Source of the DNA: Sphingomonas_D zeicaulis
GTDB taxonomy: Bacteria > Pseudomonadota > Alphaproteobacteria > Sphingomonadales > Sphingomonadaceae
Direction of reading: 5' to 3'
NCBI RefSeq assembly: GCF_050433225.1
Contig: NZ_JBNPXQ010000014.1
Location: 19,404-83,403, forward strand
Length of the DNA stretch: 64,000 nt
Below the pieces are notes generated by a model, which was not told the DNA's origin, made no database searches, and saw nothing but the letters and a program-made list of their open reading frames with translations. This document shows, piece after piece, positions 8,297 through 17,608 of the stretch. Both the position numbers and the translations under genes were made by a program. Position 1 is the stretch's first letter. Each line of letters begins with the position of its first letter.

Positions 8297-8856
8297 TCAG
8301 CGTCCGAGCGGCGAACTTGCATATGCCGCGAGAAGCGCCGCGGCATCGTCGTAGATCGCGATCGCCCCAGCGTTCCACAGCACGTCATCCCGGAATTTCC
8401 CTGAACGCACTGCGACGGCGGCGATACCGCATCCATTGGCGGCCTGCATGTCGTATGGTGTGTCGCCGACAACGATCGCAGCCTCGGCATCGATGCCCTG
8501 AAGCTTGCCAAGCGCGACTGCGAAAAGGTCCGGAGCCGGCTTGGTGTGCCTCACGTCGTCGCTGCTGGTTGTCGCTCCAACGAGCGCGCGCGCTTCGAGA
8601 AGATCGAGATAATGGTCAAGTTCGGCCTGCGAGGCCGAAGATGCCAGCACGACCTGTTGCCCGCGGTCGTGCGCGGCGGCAAGCAGCGCATGCGCAGACG
8701 GGAATGGCCTGGCCTTGCCGAGATATTTCGCTTTGAACGCGGCGCCGTGCGCCTCGGCAAGGCTATCCCGCGCAGCTGGATCGAGATCGGGCAGCAGCGC
8801 AGGCACCAGCATGTCAGCGCCTTTGCCGATCTGATCGTGGATGATTTCGCGACTAG
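8297..8856 (-). pseudogene. HAD-family phosphatase missing its catalytic N-terminus
   Basis: From IIHDQIGKGADMLVPALLPD to the stop this aligns residue for residue with the intact HAD gene at 22856-23521 (shared segments HTKPAPDLFAVAL, VGDTPYDMQAA, GAIAIYDDAAALLA). The first ~40 residues, including the DxDGT nucleophile motif and the DSND loop, are missing: homology stops exactly where the IS701-type end begins at 8857. The frame stays open into the IS sequence but that part is unrelated. Without the Asp nucleophile the product cannot be a phosphatase. The cause is best read as IS insertion followed by loss of the 5' flank. Confidence 0.85.
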
Positions 8857-9027
8857 CACTACTTTGGCAGGTTGAAGGAACCGGCTGGAATCGTCGTTGA
8901 TTCTCGTGTGTCAGTGTAGGCTGACGGATCAACGGCGATGGCGGTGAACGAAGACTGGCGGAGCGATCTGGAGCGATGGCTTGAGCCGTTTCTGGCAGGG
9001 CTTTCGCATCCGGCGCGGCGGCGGATG
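8857..9027 (+). mobile_element. IS701-type element, left-end remnant
   Basis: Begins with CACTACTTTGGCA directly after CTAG (8853-8856), which fits the YTAR target sites known for the IS701 family. It carries a short leader and the first 30 codons of a transposase (MAVNEDWRSDLERWLEPFLA) and then breaks off. The same terminal 13 bases behind CTAG recur at 63906-63922 at the end of the window, with a different inner sequence, as expected for the other end of the same IS type. The remainder of the element has been deleted. Confidence 0.75.
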
Positions 9028-9204
9028 GGCGTATTGTCAGTGTCGCCGGTGGATCCGCATCAACGCACAAGCGTCGCTGGCCTTTATGCAGCCGGCGACG
9101 TGGTGCTGGGGCTCGATCAACTAAGCCACGCCATGGGCGAAGGCGGTGTCGCCGCGACAACGATCCGCAACGATCTTGCCCAACGCTCACCCTTGTTACG
9201 ATGA
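8938..9204 (+). pseudogene. Chimera of IS701 transposase start and thioredoxin-reductase-like tail
   Basis: One 88-codon open frame with two unrelated halves. Residues 1-30 are the IS701 transposase N-terminus. From about residue 38 (VDPHQRTSVAGLYAAGDVVL) to the end it is the C-terminal FAD/NAD(P) segment of a thioredoxin-reductase-like flavoprotein, ending with the usual IAAT-type helix (GEGGVAATTIRNDLAQ). Neither half is functional by itself. The junction at about 9028-9046 marks a deletion or rearrangement. A matching N-terminal FAD-binding fragment lies at 27757-27858 on the other strand. Confidence 0.75.
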
Positions 9205-9246
9205 CCAGGTCCACGCGTTGACGTAAATATACCGGAAAGGACGGCG

Positions 9247-10239
9247 CTATCGCAGCGTCACCGAAACCGGGCAGTGATCCGAATAATGCTTGCTGCCGGC
9301 GGGGTAGGGCGTCTCGCTGAATCCAGCCATCGCGGTGCCCGCCCGCCTGTCCAGCACGATATGGTCGATGAAGCTGTCATAGCGGGGATCGCAGCGGGGC
9401 GGGGTACCCGCGTCTGCGAGCCGCAGGTCGGCATTTGCCGGCTCGGCGTCGTCGATCTCGGTCCAGACGGTGTCGCCGGCAAGCGCCAGGCGGCGGTTCC
9501 AGTCGCCAAGCACTGCGAAGCGCGTCGGGCCGGCCGCTGCCGCGTCGATCCAGGCTTCGAGCACGGGGATCTGTTGCAACAGGACAGGGCAGGCACTGTC
9601 CTGCGTTCCCGAAAAGCAGCCCGACTTCAGGTGGACGCCGAGAAGCCGGAGCGGTGCATCGTCCCGCGGGCGGATCGTGACATCGACGCCGGAGCGAAGC
9701 TGCGGATTGCCCAGCATCAGGCCAGTGACGTCGGGATGACGTTCGAAGGCGATGCCCTTGCGGATCGCGAGGCCCACTGCCTGGCGGATGAAGGGCTGGT
9801 CGGGATGGCGGCCGCCGCAGGTGCCCGTGGGATCGCCGGCACGGGTCTCCATCACGATGGTGTAGCGCGCCGGATCGAAAACGCGCTGTGCTGCGCGTTC
9901 GGATTCGGCTTCCTGGAAGGCGATGACATCGGCGTCGAGACTGTCGGCGATCGCGCGCATGGCGCGATAGTCCGCAGCGTCACGGGGCTGGCAACCGGTA
10001 CCGTCCTTCTCCGCTAGGAATTCGAGGTTCCAGCTCGCGATCCTGAGCGGCCGCTCGCTCGATACCGGGACGCCCGGCGGATTGCCTGGGGGGAGGCTGC
10101 AGGCGGGGATGGCGAACAGCAGGGCGAGGGCGGCAAGGCGGCGGATAATGTCGGCCTTTTGCCCCGCCTGTGGCGCGGCATCAATGTGACTTGGGCTCCG
10201 GCCAAACCCGTCCTCTTGTCGGTCTCCTGCGCATGTCAC
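9247..10239 (-). CDS. Endonuclease/exonuclease/phosphatase-family lipoprotein
   Basis: 330 residues. The EEP fold is clear from its ordered motifs: ASWNLEFLA, VIAFQEAESE, GVHLKSGCF, VLGDWNRR, YDSFIDHIVLD and the C-terminal HYSDHCPVSV, which supply the metal-binding Asp/Glu/Asn and catalytic His residues. A hydrophobic stretch ending LLFAIPACSLP resembles a lipobox, so the enzyme is probably anchored on the periplasmic side. The reading frame opens with a GTG at 10239 and has about 33 polar residues before the hydrophobic segment; the true start may be further in at a non-ATG codon. Likely a phosphodiesterase or nuclease; substrate unknown. It lies next to, and on the same strand as, the AraC gene. 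Confidence 0.82.
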   Translation of the reverse strand: MTCAGDRQEDGFGRSPSHIDAAPQAGQKADIIRRLAALALLFAIPACSLPPGNPPGVPVSSERPLRIASWNLEFLAEKDGTGCQPRDAADYRAMRAIADSLDADVIAFQEAESERAAQRVFDPARYTIVMETRAGDPTGTCGGRHPDQPFIRQAVGLAIRKGIAFERHPDVTGLMLGNPQLRSGVDVTIRPRDDAPLRLLGVHLKSGCFSGTQDSACPVLLQQIPVLEAWIDAAAAGPTRFAVLGDWNRRLALAGDTVWTEIDDAEPANADLRLADAGTPPRCDPRYDSFIDHIVLDRRAGTAMAGFSETPYPAGSKHYSDHCPVSVTLR

Positions 10240-10343
10240 CCCGTGCGATGCGCGCGGTTCGCATGTCTTCGCGGCTCCGCGCCTGGCGGTATTGACTGGG
10301 CCGCGTCACGGCGAGCGGACGACCGTGGCCGATCGTTGCCGGA

Positions 10344-11216
10344 TCAATCGGGCGGCAGAATCTCGATCTCCCGTCGGAAGCGTGCCGGCGTGCTGCCGAG
10401 GCGCTGGCGGAAGAGGTTGGTCAGATGCGCCGCCGAGGCAAAGCCGGTCCGGGCCGCGATCCATGCGACCGGCGCGTCGGTGCCGGTCAGCAGTGCGGCG
10501 GCGCGCGCGACCCGCCGCTGCATGACATATCGACCCGGCGTGACACCGGTCGAGCCGCGAAATGCGCGGAGGAAGGCGCTGGGGCCAAGGCCCGCTTCGC
10601 GGGCGAGGTCGGCGAGGGGGAGGGCGTCGGCGAGATGGTCCTCGATGTAGCTGCAGACCCGGCGCAGCGCCCTCGGGTGCAGCCAGGCATCGTCCCGCCG
10701 TGGGGTGACGCCGCCGAGCGCGATCGCCAGGCCTCGCTGGAGCGCGATGGCGAGGCGGTCGATCTCGACCTGCGGTGCAGCCTGCGCCGCGGCGCCGTCG
10801 ATCGCACGCGCGAGTGCTGCGATCTTCGGTATGCGGCCGTTGTAGAGCGCCGACCAATCCGGAATGCGGTCGACCTGGCACGCCTCGGCGAGCCTGTCGG
10901 GATCGAGGCAGATATGCGCGCATTCGATCCAGCCGCGCCCGAGGATGCTCGATCGGTTGCGTCCAGCCGGGGTGAAGGAGATGATGTCGGGCGCGTCCGG
11001 CGCCCGGTCCCAGCTCGCGCGATCGATGCGGCCCGCGCTGTACGCAGTCGCGCCGTCGAGCGTGACATAAAGTTGGTGCTGGGCGCTGATCGACGAATAG
11101 CGCGTCCGATGCCCGATCAGGGTTCGCGAACGGTGGAAGGACAGGCCGGCCGCCGCCACATGGCGGTCGCGCGCGACATCGGAGACCGCCCCGAGTGCTG
11201 CCGTGCGCAAGGTCAT
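10344..11216 (-). CDS. AraC-family transcription regulator
   Basis: 290 residues with a poorly conserved N-terminal sensing domain and a C-terminal double helix-turn-helix (residues ~185-285; DALPLADLAREAGLGPSAFL, then WIAARTGFASAAHLTNLFRQ and the signature GSTPARFRREI). It is divergent from paoA with 347 bases between, so it is the obvious candidate regulator of the aldehyde oxidoreductase operon, perhaps activating it in response to an aromatic aldehyde. Effector unknown. Frames antisense to it are shadows. Confidence 0.88.
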   Translation of the reverse strand: MTLRTAALGAVSDVARDRHVAAAGLSFHRSRTLIGHRTRYSSISAQHQLYVTLDGATAYSAGRIDRASWDRAPDAPDIISFTPAGRNRSSILGRGWIECAHICLDPDRLAEACQVDRIPDWSALYNGRIPKIAALARAIDGAAAQAAPQVEIDRLAIALQRGLAIALGGVTPRRDDAWLHPRALRRVCSYIEDHLADALPLADLAREAGLGPSAFLRAFRGSTGVTPGRYVMQRRVARAAALLTGTDAPVAWIAARTGFASAAHLTNLFRQRLGSTPARFRREIEILPPD

Positions 11217-11563
11217 GCGCGGCGCTGGTCGCGAAAAGGTGCCGAGCGATCCTGGTCCGCGATGCTGCGCCCGGCGGGCGGGGGCGGGGCGATTCCGGCG
11301 GCACGATACCCTACGCTGGGAAGCGGCCCTGCGGGCAATTGTGGCCGCCGCAGCGGATGCTTGACGATCATGACATCCTCATACGCTCAGTGTCTTGGCG
11401 ATCGCTGGCGAGTCAAGCGCAAGTCGATCCGTCGTTCAGATCCATGGATATCTGGTGGATGTCATGACCGAAGAGGCCGGTTTCTGCCCAGCGGATGATC
11501 TTCCGCTGATTTCATGCAAGTCACGCGCTTGTCGCCGTCGATTGCATCGGGAAGGATCGCGCG
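11217..11563. promoter_or_regulatory. Divergent control region between araC-type gene and paoA
   Basis: 347 bases with no supported gene, flanked by divergent starts. It should contain both promoters and the AraC operator. A TTGACG at about 11362 is a possible -35 for paoA, but no convincing -10 follows, and I could not identify a repeated operator by eye. paoA has GGAAGGATC about five bases before its ATG. Confidence 0.45.
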
Positions 11564-12154
11564 ATGACGAACGATGAATTCGAGATCTCGCGCCGTGGGC
11601 TGCTCGCCGGCGGTGCCGTGCTGCCGGTCGCTGCTGCTGCCGGCGCGGCGGACGCCGCGCAGCGCCCTGTGCCCGTGGCGTCCACCGCGCGCGCTGTGCG
11701 CTTACAGGTCAACGGCCGGCCGGTCGCGGCCACGGTCGAACCGCGGATCACCTTGCTCGACTATCTGCGCGACCGGATGCACCTTACCGGCACCAAGAAG
11801 GGCTGCAACGAGGGCGCGTGCGGCACCTGCACGGTGCTCATCGACGGCGCGCGCATGAATGCGTGCCTCACGCTCGCCATCCAATGTGAAGGGCGCGCGG
11901 TAACCACAATCGAGGGCATCGCCACGGAAGGGCGGCTCCACCCGGTGCAGCGGGCTTTCATCGAGCATGACGCCTTCCAGTGCGGCTATTGCACGCCCGG
12001 CCAGATCCTATCTGCCATCGCCTGCATCCGCGAGGGCCATGCCACCGATGCCGACAGCGTCCGCGAGTGGATGAGCGGCAACATCTGCCGCTGCGCTGCC
12101 TATCCGCAGATCACCGCGGCGGTACTCGGCGCCGCCGGCCACCCGGAGAGCTGA
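11564..12154 (+). CDS. paoA: Periplasmic aldehyde oxidoreductase, iron-sulphur subunit PaoA
   Basis: 196 residues. It begins with a twin-arginine signal (SRRGLLAGGAVLPVAAAAG), then a plant-type ferredoxin [2Fe-2S] domain (GCNEGACGTCTVLIDG) and an alpha-helical [2Fe-2S] domain (QCGYCTPGQI and NICRCAAY). This is the small electron-transfer subunit of the PaoABC (YagTSR) molybdenum enzyme, which oxidises mainly aromatic aldehydes to acids in the periplasm. The Tat signal on this subunit carries the folded complex across the membrane. It is the first gene of a tight operon; paoB starts four bases after its stop. Confidence 0.93.
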   Translation: MTNDEFEISRRGLLAGGAVLPVAAAAGAADAAQRPVPVASTARAVRLQVNGRPVAATVEPRITLLDYLRDRMHLTGTKKGCNEGACGTCTVLIDGARMNACLTLAIQCEGRAVTTIEGIATEGRLHPVQRAFIEHDAFQCGYCTPGQILSAIACIREGHATDADSVREWMSGNICRCAAYPQITAAVLGAAGHPES

Positions 12155-12158
12155 TCCC

Positions 12159-13172
12159 ATGCGCGACTTCGCCTATACGCTCGCGGCGCGGGCCCAGGAT
12201 GCCTTCACCGCCGACGCCAAGAGTGTGATGCCGATCGCCGGCGGCACCGAATTGCTCAACTGGTTCCGGCTCGGCATCGCCGCGCCCGAGCGGGTCATCG
12301 ACATCGGCCGGATCGAAGGCCTGGACCAGGTGGTGCGGACCGGCGACCGGCTCAGCATCGGTGCATTGGCGACGCTCAACGCGATCGGCGGCAATGCGCA
12401 GGTGGAGCGCGATGCGCGGGTGCTGGCGGAAGCTTGCCTCGCGGCCGCGTCGCCGCAGATCCGTAACCGCGCGACGATCGGCGGCAATGTCCTGCAGAAA
12501 ACGCGTTGCGCCTATTTCCGGGCGGAGGCGCCGGTCCCCTGGCCGTGCAACAAGCGGGTCGCAGGCAGCGGCTGCGTCGCACGCCATGGCCTGAACGAGC
12601 GCCACGCAATCTTCGGTTGGACCGACGCCTGCGTTGCGGTGCAGCCGTCCGACCCGCTCGTGGCGCTCGCCGCGCTGGGCGCCGAGGTCGAGATTGCCGG
12701 GCCGGGCGGGCGACGCATGCTGCCGGTCGCGGACCTGCATCTGACCCAGGAGGACGCTGCGGCCGCCGGACGCAACGCAGCGCTGGCCGAGCACCGGCTC
12801 GCGCCCGGCGAACTGATCCTCGGCTATCATCTTGCGATCCGGCCCACCGCCCGCTCTGCCTATGTGAAGGTGCGCGAGCGTGCGAGCTACGAATATGCGC
12901 TGGTTTCGGCGGCGGCGGTGCTCGAGTTGCAGGGAGGCAGGATCGTCCGGGTGACGATCATGCTGGGCTCGGTCGCGCAAAAACCCTGGCGGCTGACCGC
13001 TGCCGAACGGTTGCTGGTGGGCCAGGCACCGACGCGCGATGCCGTGCTGCCGATCCTGCGGCGCAGTCTCTCCGAGGCGCGTCCGCTCGCGCATAACCGC
13101 TACAAGGTCGCGATGGCGGCGGGCGCCGCCGCCCGCGCGATCGTTCAGGCCGCCGAAGGACAACCGTCATGA
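12159..13172 (+). CDS. paoB: Periplasmic aldehyde oxidoreductase, FAD subunit PaoB
   Basis: 337 residues of the CO-dehydrogenase-type FAD-binding family. FAD motifs are PIAGGTELLNWFR and the ATIGGNVLQKTRC segment. The cysteine-rich insert after it (RCAYFRAEAPVPWPCNKRVA and SGCVARHG) is the extra [4Fe-4S] site known from E. coli PaoB and absent from ordinary xanthine dehydrogenase FAD subunits, which supports the pao assignment. It passes electrons from the molybdenum centre to an acceptor. No signal peptide; exported with PaoA. Its stop overlaps the paoC start by four bases. Confidence 0.92.
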   Translation: MRDFAYTLAARAQDAFTADAKSVMPIAGGTELLNWFRLGIAAPERVIDIGRIEGLDQVVRTGDRLSIGALATLNAIGGNAQVERDARVLAEACLAAASPQIRNRATIGGNVLQKTRCAYFRAEAPVPWPCNKRVAGSGCVARHGLNERHAIFGWTDACVAVQPSDPLVALAALGAEVEIAGPGGRRMLPVADLHLTQEDAAAAGRNAALAEHRLAPGELILGYHLAIRPTARSAYVKVRERASYEYALVSAAAVLELQGGRIVRVTIMLGSVAQKPWRLTAAERLLVGQAPTRDAVLPILRRSLSEARPLAHNRYKVAMAAGAAARAIVQAAEGQPS

Positions 13173-15337
13173 GCGTCGGCAAACCGCGAACCCGCTACGA
13201 AAGCGCGGTGAAGGTGACGGGCGCCGCGCGCTATGCGGCCGACCATTTCCCGGCAGGCCTGCTCCATGGCGTGTTGGTCGGCTCGCCGGTCGCGGCGGGA
13301 GCGGTGACCGCGATCGACGCCGCGGCCGCGGCCGGGATCCCCGGCGTTGTGCGCATCCTTACCCACAGGGACATGCCAAAGCTTCCGAAGCCAGGGCGGC
13401 CGATCGCGATCACCCACATGCCGCTCCAGTCCGACGAGATCCAGTGGGAGGGGCAGGCGATCGCCATCGTCCTCGCGGAGACGATCGAGGCGGCGGAGGA
13501 GGGGGCGGCGCTCGTGCGGCCGCGCATCGCCCCGGCCAGGGCGATGATCCCGGGCGCCGGCAGGCTGGTCAAGCCGCCGGCCGGCGGGATGTTTCATGGA
13601 GACGCGCACAAGGGCGATGTGCCGGCCGCGCTCGCCCGCGCGGCGGTCACGGTGAAGGAGAGCTATTTCCAGCCGACGCGCAATCATAATCCGATGGAAA
13701 CGTCTGCATGCGTCGCGCAGTGGCACGGCGATGCGCTGACGGTCTGGGATTCGACCCAGTTCACCCAGAATCCGCGCAACGGCCTTGCAGCCTTGTTCGG
13801 TATCCCGCCGGAGAGGGTTCATGTCATTGCACCGCACACCGGCGGCGGCTTCGGCTGCAAGGGCGCGGTCTATCCGCACGAGGTGCTTGCGGCGCAGGCT
13901 GCAAAGCTGGTCGGGCGCCCGGTGCGGATCCAGCTCAGTCGCGCGCAGATGTACTCGATGGCGGGCCATCAGCCGGAGTGCCGCCAGACGATCACGCTCG
14001 GCGCGGACAAGGTGGGGACGCTCGCCGCGGTCCGGCACGAGGCGATCAACACTACCTCGATCACCGACATGCAGTTCGAATCCCCGGGCATGGCATCGGC
14101 CACCTTCTATGCATCGCCCAATATCCAGCTCGACCAGTCCGTCGAGCGCATCAATCTCGTCCTGTCGACGCCGATGCGTTCTCCCGTCGAGGGACCGGGC
14201 AGCTGGGCGCTTGAAAGCGCGATGGACGAACTCGCCCGCAAGCTTGGCATCGATCCGCTCGACCTGCGCTTGCGGAATTTCGCCGAGCGCGAGCCGCTGG
14301 AGGGCAAACCCTGGTCCTCCAACCGCCTGTGCGAAGCCTATCAGGAGGCCGCGCGCGTCTATGGCTGGCGCAAGCGCGGGCAGCGACCGCGACAGGATGG
14401 CGTCTGGTCGATCGGGCATGGCATGTCGACCGCCGGGACGTTCGTCGCCCGCTTCCCCTCGCAGGCGCGGGTGCGTGTCCGTAGGGGTGGACGGGTGATC
14501 GTCGAGAGCAGCTCCAACGACATCGGCACCGGCAACCAGACCGCGGTTCAGCTGATCGTCGCCGATGCGCTGGGCACCGGGCCGGAGCATGTCGAGATTC
14601 GCTGGGGCGATTCCCGCCTCGCGCCGGCGGGGCCAGTCTATGGCAGCTCACACACGATCGGCATGGGCAGCGCCGCAGCGAATGCGGCGAGGGCCGTGCG
14701 TGCGAAGCTTGTGCTCAAGGGCGCGCCAGCGGACGGGCCGCTCGACCTCGATGCGCTGATGGCGCAGGCCGACCTGGAAGAGGTGGCGGCGGACGGGAGC
14801 TTCGCGCTTCCCGGAGGCGCGCCCGCAAGCATGAACGGCTCCGGCACCGACTATGCGATGGGCACGTGGGGCGCCAATTTCGTGGAGGTCGGCGTCGATC
14901 GCGATCTCGGTCTCATCCGCCTGCGCCGCATTGTCGCCCGCTATTCCGCCGGCCGCATCATCAATCCGCTCACCGCCCGCAGCCAGATGATCGGGTCGAT
15001 CATCTGGGAATGGGGCAAGGCCACGATGGAAGCGTCGATCATTGAGCCGAGCCATGCACGCTTCCTCGCGAAGAACCTCTCGAACGTGGCGGTGCCGGTC
15101 AACGCCGACATTCCTGCCGACGCGATCGACGTCGGCTTCGTCGAGGAATATGATCCGCATGCCAGTTCGATCGGCGCGCGGGGCATCGGCGAGCTCGGCG
15201 GCACCGGCGTCGCAGCCGCCATCGCCAATGCCGTCTTTGATGCCGTCGGCGTGCGCGTCCGCGAGGTCCCGATCCTGCCCCATCATATTCTCGACGGCAT
15301 CGCCGGAGGCGACGATGGCTCGGGAACGGCCATTTAA
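13169..15337 (+). CDS. paoC: Periplasmic aldehyde oxidoreductase, molybdenum subunit PaoC
   Basis: 722 residues, close to the size of E. coli PaoC. It has the xanthine-oxidase-family fold: the N-terminal domain from TRYESAVKVTGAARYAADHF, the GGGFGCKGAVYPHE molybdopterin-cytosine-dinucleotide loop, PVEGPGSWALESAMDELARK and the catalytic glutamate near the C-terminus in GARGIGELGGTG. It binds the cofactor and performs aldehyde hydroxylation. The start ATG overlaps the paoB stop. No paoD-type cofactor-insertion chaperone follows, so that function must come from elsewhere. A 480-codon antisense frame across the gene is a high-GC shadow. Confidence 0.94.
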   Translation: MSVGKPRTRYESAVKVTGAARYAADHFPAGLLHGVLVGSPVAAGAVTAIDAAAAAGIPGVVRILTHRDMPKLPKPGRPIAITHMPLQSDEIQWEGQAIAIVLAETIEAAEEGAALVRPRIAPARAMIPGAGRLVKPPAGGMFHGDAHKGDVPAALARAAVTVKESYFQPTRNHNPMETSACVAQWHGDALTVWDSTQFTQNPRNGLAALFGIPPERVHVIAPHTGGGFGCKGAVYPHEVLAAQAAKLVGRPVRIQLSRAQMYSMAGHQPECRQTITLGADKVGTLAAVRHEAINTTSITDMQFESPGMASATFYASPNIQLDQSVERINLVLSTPMRSPVEGPGSWALESAMDELARKLGIDPLDLRLRNFAEREPLEGKPWSSNRLCEAYQEAARVYGWRKRGQRPRQDGVWSIGHGMSTAGTFVARFPSQARVRVRRGGRVIVESSSNDIGTGNQTAVQLIVADALGTGPEHVEIRWGDSRLAPAGPVYGSSHTIGMGSAAANAARAVRAKLVLKGAPADGPLDLDALMAQADLEEVAADGSFALPGGAPASMNGSGTDYAMGTWGANFVEVGVDRDLGLIRLRRIVARYSAGRIINPLTARSQMIGSIIWEWGKATMEASIIEPSHARFLAKNLSNVAVPVNADIPADAIDVGFVEEYDPHASSIGARGIGELGGTGVAAAIANAVFDAVGVRVREVPILPHHILDGIAGGDDGSGTAI

Positions 15338-15696
15338 CGGGTCGACAGGGTCGCTGTGGCGCCACCGGTCAGCCGTGCCGCTTCTCGAAGCCGGACACGG
15401 ACCTGGCGGCCAGTGTCGATGGCGGCTGAGTCCTGGCAGCCTAGCCCGAAAGGCCTAAGGTCAGGCTGCGTTGACGTTTCAACGCCAACGCCTTCGGGAA
15501 GCTGTCCATGCACACGCCAGTTCGGCGCTTGTCTCCGCCGACGTGCGCGGCCGGCGAAGATCGTGATATGCGCCCTGGCTGGAAGGGGAAAAACCCAATC
15601 GTTTCGTAACCGATCTGGAAGGCGGCGCGCCTTGATGGATTTTGAGCAAGGTCATCGATCGGCACGGAGTTATCTCCACACTGGCGCTTTCGCGTT
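15338..15696. other. Intergenic after paoC
   Basis: About 360 bases with no supported gene on either strand. No strong terminator is visible after paoC. Confidence 0.4.
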
Positions 15697-15936
15697 CTAT
15701 TCGACTCCGGGTCGGAAGCCGAACGTCCGGTCAAGCCGCTTCTTGAGATAGGCCTGCAAGGAGGTCGCGGCCAGTCCGACGGTCTGACCGCCGCTGCGTA
15801 AGGCGACGGATCCATCTTCGGTGGCACCGGCGCGATACGACGCCGAGTGGTCCCAGATTATCCAGACCGGAGAGATCCGCTGTGTGAGGGCCGCCAGCCA
15901 GATCATAAACGCGTGCACTTGGAGATTGATATTCAC
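15697..15936 (-). CDS. Small hypothetical protein, 79 aa
   Basis: Frame beginning with GTG at 15936 (GGAAG six bases upstream), reading MNINLQVHAFMIWLAALTQR and then WIIWDHSASYRAGATEDGSV to LKKRLDRTFGFRPGVE. The sequence has the texture of a real protein: aromatic core residues, a charged C-terminal helix and no long low-complexity run. An upstream GTG at 15966 is an alternative start. I do not recognise the family and see no membrane segment long enough to be certain. It lies alone between paoC and the Fic pseudogene. Confidence 0.45.
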   Translation of the reverse strand: MNINLQVHAFMIWLAALTQRISPVWIIWDHSASYRAGATEDGSVALRSGGQTVGLAATSLQAYLKKRLDRTFGFRPGVE

Positions 15937-16054
15937 AGAACGCTTCCGATGGTGATTAAAATCCACAGCCCGTGATCCATTTTCGCAATTGATCTGGACC
16001 GCGGTGAGCGGTGTTCATGGGCACGTTTATGGTGAGTGGCCTTCATAAACGGTG

Positions 16055-17608
16055 ATGGATTCTCGCGGACGGTGCTTGCCCGAGCGCGCGTTTTCGCAGG
16101 GCTACGCAGCGCTCATCGCCCGCTATGATCTGTCGCTTCCTCAGCCGTCGCACCTTGCTGCCATCGCCGAGCGCCATCATCCCGCCTCGACCGACGACTG
16201 GACGCTCCTGACGCCGAGACACCATCCCGAAGCGAAGCTCGCCGGCCAGCTGATGTTCGCCCTCAAATGAGAGGGTGTCGACCTCAGGGTCCTTGCGCGT
16301 CTCTTTGCCACCATTGGCGCGCAACCCATCCATGACTTCATCATCGCGACGCCAACGGGCGCGTTCGCCCGCCGAATTTGGTTCCTGTACGAATGGATCA
16401 CCGGCGAGGCGCTCGATCTTCCCGACCCTGGCAAAATCAAAACCGTGCCGATTATCGACGACAAGCTGCAGTTTGCGTTGGCGAAAGGCCGAGTGTCCTC
16501 GCGCCACAAGGTCATCGACAACCTCCCTGGGACGCCTGCTTTCTGCCCGATGGTCCGGCGCACCCATGCCCTCGAAGCCGTCGCCGCCAAGGAGCTCGGC
16601 CAGCGCGCCCGCGCGGAGATTGGCAGGGTCCGTAGCGACCTCGTCGCCCGGGCTGCCGCCTTTCTCCTTCACAATAACTCCAAATCATCCTTCGCCATTG
16701 AAGGCGAACGCCCCTCCGGAACACGCGCGGCCCGCTGGGGGCGGGCAATCGCGCAGGCAGGGACGCGTCCGCTCACGATCGCAGAGTTCGAACGCCTTCA
16801 GCGCGTCGTCATCGGCGAGGACACCCGCTTTGTCCGGCTCGGCCTGCGAACCGAGGGCGGCTTCGTCGGCGTCCATGATCGCGAGACCGGGGAACCGCTG
16901 CCCGATCACATCAGCGCTCGCCATGAAGACATCGCGGCCTGCTGACGTGTCTTGTCGCTTATGCCGAACGGGACCTTGGATGGCGGTCTTGATGCTGTCG
17001 TTGCCGCGGCCGCCATGGCCTTTGGTTTCGTCTACATCCACCCTTCCGTGGACGGGAACGGCCGCATCCATCCCACCACGCACTGGCCTCGGCTCACTAC
17101 AATCCGGCCGGACCCGTGTTTCCGCTCAGCGCCGCGATCCTGCGTCAGCTCGACGGCTGTCGCTCCGTTCTCGAGACCTATTCGCGCCCCCCTACTTCCT
17201 GAGATCGAATGGCAGCAAACCAAGGAAGGCACTGTCGAGGTGCTTAACCAGACGATCGACTTCTACCGCTTTTTCGACGCCACCGCGCATGCCGAGTTTC
17301 TCTATGCGTGCGTGGAACAGACCATCGTGGAAGACCTCCCGCGCAAGGTCCGCTTTCTCGAAGCGTTCGACCAGTTCAGCGATGCCGTGCAGGAGATCGT
17401 CGATATGCCAGCGGCCCATATCGAGCTGTTGCAGAAGGTTCTCGAGCAGAATCCCGGCCGCTTCTCCCTGCGGGCGCGGATCCCAGAGTTCGGTGCGCTG
17501 ACCGACGAGGAATCCAGCCGGATCGAGCAACTTTACGCAGATGCCTTCGAGAGGTCGAATGACGGTCGCGCGCGTCGACCAACGTCGCCTGGCGATCGAG
17601 ATCATTGA
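16055..17608 (+). pseudogene. Fic-family protein gene, broken by nonsense and frameshift mutations
   Basis: The pieces join into one Fic-family protein of ~510 residues: an N-terminal helical part (LPERAFSQGYAALIARYDLS), a middle (SKSSFAIEGERPSGTRAARW) and the Fic motif HPSVDGNGRIH, then a C-terminal helical half (FLEAFDQFSDAVQEIVDMPA). Fic proteins transfer AMP to target hydroxyls. An in-frame TGA at 16268 stands where a Trp codon is expected; a second stop is at 16943; the frame slips near 17075 and back near 17190 in a C-run. The core motif has Ser where Phe is usual. The gene cannot make a full product. A short coupled frame starting at 17559 (behind GAGAGG) also breaks quickly. Confidence 0.85.

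Noticed and set aside
13145..14590. A 481-codon open frame on the strand opposite paoC
   Set aside because: paoC has all family motifs along its length; the antisense frame shows Arg/Gly/Asp-rich composition typical of shadows in GC-rich DNA and has no ribosome site.
16268..16270. In-frame TGA in the Fic gene as possible selenocysteine
   Set aside because: The position matches a Trp codon, no SECIS-like hairpin is evident and further frameshifts show that the gene is dead.
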